Shown here: positions 22,771 to 28,336 of the stretch, piece after piece
Position numbering within the stretch: the stretch's first letter is position 1
Layout: every line of letters begins with the position of its first letter
Source of the DNA: an uncultured Blautia sp.
GTDB taxonomy: Bacteria > Bacillota > Clostridia > Lachnospirales > Lachnospiraceae
DNA length: 28,336 bases
Direction of reading: 5' to 3'
NCBI RefSeq assembly: GCF_934372025.1
Contig: NZ_CAKROJ010000030.1
Location: 1 to 28,336 of the forward strand
Program-made: the position numbers and the translations under genes
Notes under the pieces: generated by a model
What the model saw: the letters and a program-made list of their open reading frames with translations, nothing else
Told to the model about the DNA's origin: nothing
The model's database searches: none

Positions 22771-22808
22771 AAAAGAAGCCGCTCCATCAGGAGTCGGCTT
22801 CTTCTTTT
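22771..22808. terminator. Bidirectional terminator between the amidohydrolase and CBS genes
   Basis: AAGAAGCCG (22773-22781) pairs with CGGCTTCTT (22795-22803), flanked by an A-run and followed by CTTTTT. The stop codon of the convergent CBS gene lies in its loop. Confidence 0.8.
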
Positions 22809-23233
22809 TCGCGAAGAATGCTTAATTCTTTCATTTCTTTGTAACAGTATTTGATGATTTCTTTACGGGTGATGATTCCGATGAAATAACCCTGATCATC
22901 GACTACAGGAACGTAGTTCTGGTTGATCGCACGATCCAGAAGATCCTCCATGTCGGCATCTGCATGTACCGGCTTATAGGTGGCACGTCTTGGAATTGCC
23001 ATGATAGAGACGTTCTCCATTTCCTTCAGATCGGTGCTGTTGATATTAAGCCTTCTGATGCCCCACAGAATGTCTCCCTCGGAAATTGTACCCGTGTAGC
23101 GTCCATCCATGCTCAGGAGTGGAATACAGGAAAATTTACGATGCTCCATCTTCTCAACTGTCTGGCGCAGCGTTTCATCTTCAAATATGTAGGCTACATC
23201 ACTCTTAGGTGTCAGAAAAAATAAAATATTCAC
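22787..23233 (-). CDS. Stand-alone CBS-domain protein
   Basis: This 148-residue protein consists of two tandem CBS motifs, which pair to bind adenine nucleotides. The first runs from about 10 to 60 ('TLRQTVEKMEHRKFSCIPLLSMDGRYTGTISEGDILW') and the second from about 80 to 135 ('ADMEDLLDRAINQNYVPVVDDQGYFIGIITRKEII'). No effector domain is fused, so it probably senses ATP/AMP or c-di-AMP and acts on a partner protein; the partner is not obvious here. It has a strong promoter of its own (23333-23361) and a leader of about 95 bases with a hairpin. The C-terminal codons lie in the shared terminator. Confidence 0.9.
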   Translation of the reverse strand: MNILFFLTPKSDVAYIFEDETLRQTVEKMEHRKFSCIPLLSMDGRYTGTISEGDILWGIRRLNINSTDLKEMENVSIMAIPRRATYKPVHADADMEDLLDRAINQNYVPVVDDQGYFIGIITRKEIIKYCYKEMKELSILREKEEADS

Positions 23234-23278
23234 GGTAAATACCTCTGTCTTTCATATATGTTGTTACTGATCGTTTGT

Positions 23279-23303
23279 TCAGCAGCAATGTGAGAGCTGC
23301 TGA
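23279..23303 (-). other. Hairpin in the CBS gene leader
   Basis: TCAGCAGC (23279-23286) and GCTGCTGA (23296-23303) pair perfectly around 9 bases, between the promoter and the start. It is not followed by a T-run and could be a regulatory or stabilising stem. Confidence 0.5.
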
Positions 23304-23332
23304 CATGTCACCGATTGTTAGTCGCTACTGAT

Positions 23333-23361
23333 ATGATAGTATGAAGGTATCCGTCTGTCAA
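23333..23361 (-). promoter_or_regulatory. Promoter of the CBS-domain gene
   Basis: On the minus strand a consensus TTGACA (23356-23361), a 17-base spacer and TATCAT (23333-23338). It is the best -35 match noticed in the window. Confidence 0.75.
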
Positions 23362-23410
23362 TAATTCAATTATTAAAAATTGGTGAAATCTTACTATAGA
23401 TAAACAGTTT

Positions 23411-23443
23411 TGCAGTTGATATTACAGCAGATTGTCAACTGCA
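23411..23443 (-). terminator. Hairpin after asnA, probable terminator
   Basis: TGCAGTTGA (23411-23419) and TCAACTGCA (23435-23443) pair perfectly just downstream of asnA. The tail lacks a good T-run, so termination may be weak. Confidence 0.45.
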
Positions 23444-23451
23444 GTGAGGAA

Positions 23452-24459
23452 TTACAGCAGATTTACACCTGCTTCTTCGGCAGCTTTGGTGATGGATTCC
23501 GGCCACAGGGATACATGAACCTCACCGATATGAGCCTTGCGCAGGAAGAACATACAGATACGAGACTGGCCAATTCCACCGCCGATCGTGTACGGAAGTT
23601 CTTTGTTCAGAATTGCCTTCTGGAATGAAAGTTCTCTGCGGTCATCGCAGCCTGCTTCGGTTAACTGCAGATCAAGAGATTCTTCATCAACACGGATTCC
23701 CATGGAAGAAAGCTCCAGAGCAATATCCAGTACCGGATAGTAAACAAGGATGTCACCATTCAGTTCCCAGTCATCGTAGTCCGGAGCACGTCCGTCGTGG
23801 CGCTCGCCATTTGTAAGTGTTTTGCCGACCTGCATAAGGAATACGGCACCTTTTTCTTTGACGATCTTGTATTCTCTTTCCTTAGGGGTCAGATCAGGAT
23901 ACATATCTACCAGTTCCTGAGTGGAAACGAATGCAATTTCTTTTGGCAGGATCTCTTCAATATAGTCATACTGTACAGCCATGTATTTTTCAGTCTTACG
24001 AAGAACACTGTAGATAGAACGGACAGTATTGATCAGTGTTTCCATGGTACGTTCTTCTTTGGAAATGATTTTTTCCCAGTCCCACTGGTCAACGTATACA
24101 GAGTGGATGTTGTCAAGGTCTTCATCACGACGGATGGCAACCATATCGGTATAGAGTCCCTCGCCATGAGCAAAGCCATATTTTTTGAGTGCATAACGTT
24201 TCCATTTGGCAAGGGAATGTACGATCTCAGCATTTTCATCCTGACCCTTGATATCAAAGCTTACCGGACGTTCTACACCGTTAAGATTATCGTTCAGACC
24301 AGAAGAAGGAGAGACAAAAATTGGGGCAGATACGCGGAGAAGGTTGAGCTTCTGTGCGAGTGTCTGCTGAAAAAAGTCTTTGACAGTTTTAATTGCAACC
24401 TGTGTATCATGCAGATTGAGATCTGAATGATAACCAGCAGGAATCTTAATTTGTTCCAT
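23452..24459 (-). CDS. asnA: Aspartate--ammonia ligase (asparagine synthetase A)
   Basis: This 335-residue cytoplasmic enzyme makes asparagine from aspartate, ammonia and ATP. It has the class II aminoacyl-tRNA-synthetase-like fold. Typical blocks include 'LLRVSAPIFVSPSSGLNDNLNGVERPVSFD', 'VHSLAKWKRYALKKYGF', 'VYVDQWDWEKII' and the C-terminal 'LPYTIGGGIGQSRICMFFL', the class II motif 3 region. Length is normal for AsnA. The start at 24459 is chosen over a longer frame to 24648 because AGGAGG lies just before it and similarity begins there ('MEQIKIPAGYHSDL'). It has a strong promoter divergent from the zinc-ribbon gene. No T-box was seen in the short leader. Confidence 0.97.
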   Translation of the reverse strand: MEQIKIPAGYHSDLNLHDTQVAIKTVKDFFQQTLAQKLNLLRVSAPIFVSPSSGLNDNLNGVERPVSFDIKGQDENAEIVHSLAKWKRYALKKYGFAHGEGLYTDMVAIRRDEDLDNIHSVYVDQWDWEKIISKEERTMETLINTVRSIYSVLRKTEKYMAVQYDYIEEILPKEIAFVSTQELVDMYPDLTPKEREYKIVKEKGAVFLMQVGKTLTNGERHDGRAPDYDDWELNGDILVYYPVLDIALELSSMGIRVDEESLDLQLTEAGCDDRRELSFQKAILNKELPYTIGGGIGQSRICMFFLRKAHIGEVHVSLWPESITKAAEEAGVNLL

Positions 24460-24486
24460 AATAATCCTCCTAAAGTTAATAGATTC

Positions 24487-24515
24487 ATTATAACAAGAAA
24501 AAAAAGGTATTGCAA
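24487..24515 (-). promoter_or_regulatory. asnA promoter
   Basis: On the minus strand TTGCAA (24510-24515), a 17-base spacer and an extended consensus -10 TGTTATAAT (-10 at 24487-24492). The leader before the start codon is only about 20 bases, leaving no room for a riboswitch. Confidence 0.7.
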
Positions 24516-24523
24516 TTTTAACC

Positions 24524-24552
24524 TTGTAAGATTTTGGCAAAAAGGATACAAT
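24524..24552 (+). promoter_or_regulatory. Promoter of the zinc-ribbon membrane protein gene
   Basis: TTGTAA (24524-24529), a 17-base spacer and TACAAT (24547-24552), back to back with the asnA promoter. Confidence 0.6.
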
Positions 24553-24589
24553 ATTAAGTAATATAGAACTGGATTGAGGGGTGTTATCT

Positions 24590-25384
24590 ATGAAATGTCC
24601 GTTATGTGATGGAACAATTGAAAATGGAAGGTGTAAAGCATGCGGCATGCCATATCGTAATGATGAGGTTCTATATCATCTGAATGAGAGTCGCGGGGAT
24701 CACTATCGACATGCTTCAGATAAAGCCCGCAGAATCATGCAGGAGCAGCAGAAGGCCGGAAGAGGTGCTGAAGCAAAGAGCATCGACAGAAGTTCAGCAA
24801 GAGAATCAGGCAGGATGATATCCAGACAGGCAATTCAGGAACAGCAGAAAAAAGTCCGTCAGGAAGCAATGCGTAAGATAACGGGGGCCGGAAATACAGC
24901 AAGGACTGTTGCGAAGAATCGTGGGACAACCGGGAACACGCAGAACAGCAGCAGGAAGAAAGAAAAATCCGGGAAGGGTTCGAAGTTTGGAAAAATCTGG
25001 ATGATCATTGTTCTTCTTGCAGCTTTGTCACCTGTGATCAGTGATTTGGGTGATATAGTAGAAGAAAGCCAGAATGATCATGATATTGCTACAGACAGCT
25101 ATTTTTACAGCTGGGATGAGGACGGATATAAATATTATTCGATTGCGGCAGGTTTTGGAACTGCACAGGCAGGTGTACAGTTTGAACCTGGTAAATATTC
25201 CGTTTATACAGACAGCGATGAAGTAACTCTTGAGGTTAACTGGGATACTGACGATGCAGAAGAGTATACATTGAAACAAGGAGATGACACATTGCTGCTG
25301 ACGTTTGATGAGGGGGATACCATCCTGGTCGAGTCGGAAGAGAGTGATTATGACAGTATTTATATGAAAGAGAATGAAGATTAA
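24590..25384 (+). CDS. Zinc-ribbon single-pass membrane protein of unknown function
   Basis: This 264-residue protein is not recognised as a named family. The start at 24590 (ATG) is preferred to a GTG at 24581; GAGGGG lies upstream. Residues 1-20 form a zinc ribbon (C-x2-C, then C-x2-C in 'CKACGMPY'). Residues 30-135 are polar and rich in Gln, Arg and Lys. One membrane helix follows at about 144-160 ('IWMIIVLLAALSPVI'). The last 90 residues are acidic and probably extracellular; they look beta-rich ('FEPGKYSVYTDSDEVTLEVNW'). The layout, a cytoplasmic ribbon joined through one helix to an outer domain, recalls zinc-ribbon envelope proteins that may sense or tether. Neighbours give no clue to its job. 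Confidence 0.8.
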   Translation: MKCPLCDGTIENGRCKACGMPYRNDEVLYHLNESRGDHYRHASDKARRIMQEQQKAGRGAEAKSIDRSSARESGRMISRQAIQEQQKKVRQEAMRKITGAGNTARTVAKNRGTTGNTQNSSRKKEKSGKGSKFGKIWMIIVLLAALSPVISDLGDIVEESQNDHDIATDSYFYSWDEDGYKYYSIAAGFGTAQAGVQFEPGKYSVYTDSDEVTLEVNWDTDDAEEYTLKQGDDTLLLTFDEGDTILVESEESDYDSIYMKENED

Positions 25385-25410
25385 AAATATTGTTATAACA
25401 GATGTTTTTG

Positions 25411-25455
25411 GAGGGAGATTTCAGACAATAAAAGATGAAATTCCCTCTTTTATTT
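25411..25455 (+). terminator. Terminator after the zinc-ribbon membrane protein gene
   Basis: GAGGGAGATTTCA (25411-25423) pairs with TGAAATTCCCTC (25436-25447) with one bulge, followed by TTTTATTTT. Confidence 0.8.
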
Positions 25456-25456
25456 T

Positions 25457-25502
25457 ACATGATATTGTGCTATACTCTCATATACGACACAATATATAGA
25501 AA
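25457..25502 (+). promoter_or_regulatory. nrdD promoter with candidate NrdR boxes
   Basis: An extended -10 element TGcTATACT ends at 25476. Two sites resembling NrdR boxes flank it: 25457-25472, whose reverse complement contains CACAATAT, and ACACAATATATAGAAA at 25487-25502. Their centres are 30 bases apart, close to the roughly three helical turns usual for NrdR pairs. NrdR represses ribonucleotide reductase genes when ATP/dATP is high, so repression of nrdD is expected. Confidence 0.5.
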
Positions 25503-25588
25503 AGTATTGAGGGTGAAAGTCCTGTGGCTGAAAGGAAAACAAACGGCGGCAGGAACCTTATAAATGCAGCAAATAGGAGAGACAGGGT
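25484..25588 (+). other. Structured leader of nrdD
   Basis: About 105 bases lie between the likely start site and the nrdD ATG. TCCTG (25520-25524) pairs with CAGGA (25550-25554), and GGT before it can pair with ACC after it. A 'gggtgaaagtcc' string (25511-25522) recalls the core of cobalamin riboswitches, but the other conserved parts are missing. A GGAGAG ribosome site lies at about 25576. Function unknown. Confidence 0.35.
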
Positions 25589-27724
25589 ATGATTTATGTA
25601 ATTAAGAAAGATGGAACGAAAGAAGAATTTGATCCACAGAAGATCGTAAAAGCAGTAAATAAATCAGCAGCACGTATTCTGTATAAATTTTCACAGGAAG
25701 AAAAAGACTTTATCTGTCGTTTTGCACAGGAGCATGCGGATTCTCTTGGTAAGAATGAGATTGAGATCCAGGAGATGCATAATATTGTAGAAGGTGCACT
25801 GGAGCGTGTAAATCCGGCAGTTGCCAAGAGCTATCGTGATTATCGTAATTATAAGCTTGATTTTATCCATATGATGGATGATGTATATACAAAGAGTCAG
25901 GCAATCCGTTATATTGGTGATAAGAGTAATGCAAACACAGACAGCGCACTTGTTGCAACTAAGAGAAGTCTGATTTTTAATGAGCTGAACAAAGAGCTTT
26001 ATCGTAAATTTTTTATGAACCGCAATGAACTGCAGGCATGTAAGGATGGTTACATCTATATTCACGATCAGTCAGCACGACTGGATACGATGAACTGCTG
26101 TCTGTTTGATGTCGGATCTGTATTAAAAGACGGTTTCGAGATGGGAAATGTCTGGTATAATGAACCAAAGACACTGGATACTGCATTTGATGTCATGGGA
26201 GACATCATTTTGAGTACAGCAGCACAGCAGTATGGTGGATTTACAGTGCCGGAAGTGGATAAGATTCTTGGACCATATGCACAGAAAAGCTATGATAAAT
26301 ATGTCAGCGAATTCCTGAAATATGCGGATGAGAGCTGGAGCGGAAGAGAAGAAAAAGCAATTGAGTATGCACTGGATAAGGTTCGCAGAGATTTTGACCA
26401 GGGATGGCAGGGTATTGAGTATAAGCTTAATACAGTAGGTTCTTCCCGTGGAGATTATCCGTTTGTTACAGTTACACTGGGGCTGGGAACCGGTCAGTTT
26501 GAAAAGATGTGCAATATTTCCCTCCTGGAAGTACACAAAGGTGGTCAGGGACGAAAAGGCCACAAGAAGCCGGTATTGTTCCCTAAGATTGTTTTTCTGT
26601 ATGATGAAAACCTTCATGGACCGGGAAAACCCTGTGAAGATATTTTTGAAGCAGGTGTAGATTGTTCAGCCAAGACAATGTATCCGGATTGGCTGTCTCT
26701 GACAGGTAAGGGATATATTGCCAGCATGTACAAACAGTATGGCAAGGTTATCAGTCCGATGGGCTGCCGTGCATTTTTGAGTCCATGGTATGAACGTGGT
26801 GGAATGTATCCGGCGGATGATAAAGATACACCGGTATTTGTGGGACGATTCAATATCGGAGCAGTCAGTCTTCATCTTCCGATGATCCTTGCGAAGGCAA
26901 GAGCTGAGAGTAGAGATTTCTATGAAGTACTGGATTTTTATCTGCAGATGATTCGTAATCTGCACATCCGTACCTATGAATATCTGGGACAGATGCGTGC
27001 ATCTACAAATCCGCTTGCATATTGCGAGGGTGGTTTTTATGGCGGACATCTGAAACCAAATGAAAAAATCGGCAAATTGCTGAAGCCGATGACAGCTTCC
27101 TTTGGTATCACAGCATTAAATGAGTTACAGGAACTGTACAATGGCAAGTCTATCCGTGAAGACGGACAGTTTGCACTGGAAGTACTGAAATATATCAATG
27201 ATAAAGTAAATCAGTTTAAACAGGAAGATGGATATCTGTATGCAATCTACGGTACACCGGCAGAGAGTCTCTGTGGTCTGCAGGTAGAGCAGTTCCGTAA
27301 GATGTACGGAATTGTTGAGGGCGTTTCTGACAGACCTTATGTCAGCAACAGTTTCCACTGTCATGTTACCGAGGATGTGACTCCAATCGAGAAGCAGGAT
27401 CTGGAAGGACGATTCTGGGAACTTTGTAACGGAGGCAAGATTCAGTATGTACGTTACCCGATCGGGTACAATAAAGAAGCTATCCGTACACTGATCCGTC
27501 GTGCAATGGATCTGGGATACTATGAAGGAGTAAATCTTTCTCTTGCATATTGTGATGATTGTGGACATCAGGAACTGGAGATGGATGTGTGTCCGATATG
27601 TGGTTCTCGTAACCTGACAAAGATTGACCGAATGAACGGATATCTTTCCTACAGCCGTGTGCATGGAGATACGCGTCTTAATGAAGCCAAGATGGCGGAA
27701 ATTGCAGAACGTAAATCCATGTAA
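25589..27724 (+). CDS. nrdD: Anaerobic (class III) ribonucleoside-triphosphate reductase
   Basis: This 711-residue glycyl-radical enzyme makes dNTPs from NTPs under anoxia. Residues 1-90 are the ATP-cone that senses ATP/dATP ('VIKKDGTKEEFDPQKIVKAVNKSA'). The catalytic barrel contains 'RLDTMNCCLFDVGS' with the redox-active Cys region and 'MCNISLLEVHKGG'. A structural zinc site C655-x2-C658-x9-C668-x2-C671 precedes the radical loop 'RMNGYLSYSR', where Gly684 should carry the radical, 27 residues from the end. Length is usual. It is monocistronic: the activase gene nrdG does not follow, and the next gene is on the other strand after a bidirectional terminator. Regulation by NrdR is suggested upstream. 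Confidence 0.96.
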   Translation: MIYVIKKDGTKEEFDPQKIVKAVNKSAARILYKFSQEEKDFICRFAQEHADSLGKNEIEIQEMHNIVEGALERVNPAVAKSYRDYRNYKLDFIHMMDDVYTKSQAIRYIGDKSNANTDSALVATKRSLIFNELNKELYRKFFMNRNELQACKDGYIYIHDQSARLDTMNCCLFDVGSVLKDGFEMGNVWYNEPKTLDTAFDVMGDIILSTAAQQYGGFTVPEVDKILGPYAQKSYDKYVSEFLKYADESWSGREEKAIEYALDKVRRDFDQGWQGIEYKLNTVGSSRGDYPFVTVTLGLGTGQFEKMCNISLLEVHKGGQGRKGHKKPVLFPKIVFLYDENLHGPGKPCEDIFEAGVDCSAKTMYPDWLSLTGKGYIASMYKQYGKVISPMGCRAFLSPWYERGGMYPADDKDTPVFVGRFNIGAVSLHLPMILAKARAESRDFYEVLDFYLQMIRNLHIRTYEYLGQMRASTNPLAYCEGGFYGGHLKPNEKIGKLLKPMTASFGITALNELQELYNGKSIREDGQFALEVLKYINDKVNQFKQEDGYLYAIYGTPAESLCGLQVEQFRKMYGIVEGVSDRPYVSNSFHCHVTEDVTPIEKQDLEGRFWELCNGGKIQYVRYPIGYNKEAIRTLIRRAMDLGYYEGVNLSLAYCDDCGHQELEMDVCPICGSRNLTKIDRMNGYLSYSRVHGDTRLNEAKMAEIAERKSM

Positions 27725-27784
27725 AGTGTACAAAGCACAATCAGACAGCTGCATTCAAAAAAAGAATAATAATGACGTTTGAAA

Positions 27785-27837
27785 AAACAGCCGACACAAC
27801 TGTATCAGAAATACCTGATATGGTGTGCCGGCTGTTT
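27785..27837. terminator. Bidirectional terminator between nrdD and the eutJ-like gene
   Basis: A stem of about 23 bp joins 27785-27808 (aaacagccgacac..) to 27815-27837 (ctgatatggtgtgccggc..). The T-run is best on the minus strand (gttttttc), serving the eutJ-like gene; plus also has TTT-AAAATT. Confidence 0.8.
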
Positions 27838-27841
27838 AAAA

Positions 27842-28336
27842 TTATGATTGTTTTTTCTTAGGTGTTATCGGCGGAAGTTCGCAATTATATGCGATTCCAA
27901 GTGGGGTTACGAGAAGCGGATGAACCGGGCGGTAAACCGGGAGATTCAGTTTCTTCTCAAATACGGTTGTAAATTCTTTAAAGCTTGCAGAACCACCGAC
28001 CACATAAACTGCAGGAACTTCGTATCCTTTCAGAAATTTTTCTGTAATAAACGCCATTTTTTCAATGGTGGCTTTGATAACAGGGAAAATCTCGTCTTCT
28101 TTTTCCGGTGTCGTTTTTAATACTTCGGCTTCTTCGTAAGGAATACGATAGTGGCCTGCGACCGTCATCGTCATATGACTGCCACCGGTGGCCTCATCAT
28201 CCGTGTAGATGACTTTGCCATCTCTGAGAATGCTGATACCGGTTGTTCCGCCGCCGACATCGACAACTGCACCGTCTGAAATTTTAAGTACAGCAGCGGC
28301 AGCAGTAGGCTCGTCCACAATATTTGTTACCTCAAA
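27842..28336 (-). CDS. eutJ: EutJ-like ethanolamine/microcompartment chaperone, 5'-truncated by window edge
   Basis: The reading frame runs off the right end of the window; upstream of a GTG at 28318 it stays open ('FEVTNIVDEPTAAAA'). The visible 165 residues are the C-terminal half of an actin/Hsp70-like ATPase: 'DEPTAAAAVL', the phosphate-2 loop 'VVDVGGGTTGISILRDGKV' and the adenosine motif 'VYVVGGSASFKEF'. This matches EutJ-type proteins found in operons for bacterial microcompartments that handle ethanolamine or propanediol. The rest of that operon would lie to the right of the window. A strong terminator follows the stop. A general Hsp70-like protein is less likely because of the short length after the ATPase loops. 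Confidence 0.85.
   Translation of the reverse strand, partial: FEVTNIVDEPTAAAAVLKISDGAVVDVGGGTTGISILRDGKVIYTDDEATGGSHMTMTVAGHYRIPYEEAEVLKTTPEKEDEIFPVIKATIEKMAFITEKFLKGYEVPAVYVVGGSASFKEFTTVFEKKLNLPVYRPVHPLLVTPLGIAYNCELPPITPKKKQS

Noticed and set aside
24460..24486. T-box leader for asnA
   Set aside because: The promoter lies only about 30 bases before the start codon, leaving no room for a T-box.
25505..25560. Cobalamin riboswitch before nrdD
   Set aside because: Only the gggtgaaagtcc-like core is present; the other conserved parts and the required length are missing.
1..28336. CRISPR array, tRNA or rRNA genes
   Set aside because: No regularly spaced repeats, cloverleaf or rRNA signature was seen on either strand.

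Overview
The window looks like chromosomal DNA of an anaerobic, gut-type Firmicute, most likely Lachnospiraceae (Blautia/Ruminococcus/Dorea-like). This rests on moderate GC, strong AGGAGG ribosome sites, a YesN-type AraC regulator, HydF ([FeFe]-hydrogenase maturation), oxygen-independent class III ribonucleotide reductase, a EutJ-like microcompartment-associated protein and a small C-terminal YYVCKWLDG-type toxin-like peptide. The genus assignment is inference from gene content.

Layout. 1-1954: the 3' part of a YesN-type response regulator overlapping a xylose-binding-protein-like lipoprotein. 1955-2437: a repeat-rich intergenic region with a nested hairpin of about 200 nt, two GC-rich GGA-loop hairpins and a terminator. 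2438-7673 (minus strand): a TRAP carboxylate transporter (dctQ-dctM-dctP), type I 3-dehydroquinate dehydratase (aroD) and a YdiN/YdiM-like MFS permease. 7993-15997 (plus strand): a divergent LysR regulator, an FeS/FMN/FAD Old-Yellow-Enzyme-family reductase, a first YdiB-like quinate/shikimate dehydrogenase, a Cof-type HAD phosphatase, a decayed mobile-element remnant of about 2 kb (13017-15068), and a second YdiB-like dehydrogenase. 16069-28336: dapF, hydF, an amino-acid ABC transporter with an M20 AbgB-like amidohydrolase, a CBS-domain protein, asnA, a zinc-ribbon membrane protein, nrdD with candidate NrdR boxes, and the end of a eutJ-like gene.

The most interesting system is the 2.4-16 kb locus. 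It combines TRAP and MFS transporters, a LysR regulator with two palindromic candidate operators, AroD with every catalytic residue of the family, two dehydrogenases whose cofactor motif predicts NAD rather than NADP, and an enoate-reductase-type flavoenzyme. It resembles E. coli ydiM/ydiN-ydiB-aroD extended by a C=C reductase. I read it as a catabolic or electron-sink pathway for dietary quinate and shikimate. The flavoenzyme is proposed, not shown, to reduce the conjugated C=C of (dehydro)shikimate.

The remnant between the HAD gene and the second dehydrogenase holds a 29-codon hydrophobic ORF missed by usual length cut-offs. It faces a convergent short transcription unit with a strong promoter and a shared bidirectional terminator, the arrangement of Fst-like type I toxin-antitoxin loci. 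The remnant also carries a primase fragment, a zinc-ribbon protein and several degenerate direct repeats. No tRNA, rRNA, CRISPR array or intact insertion sequence was seen.
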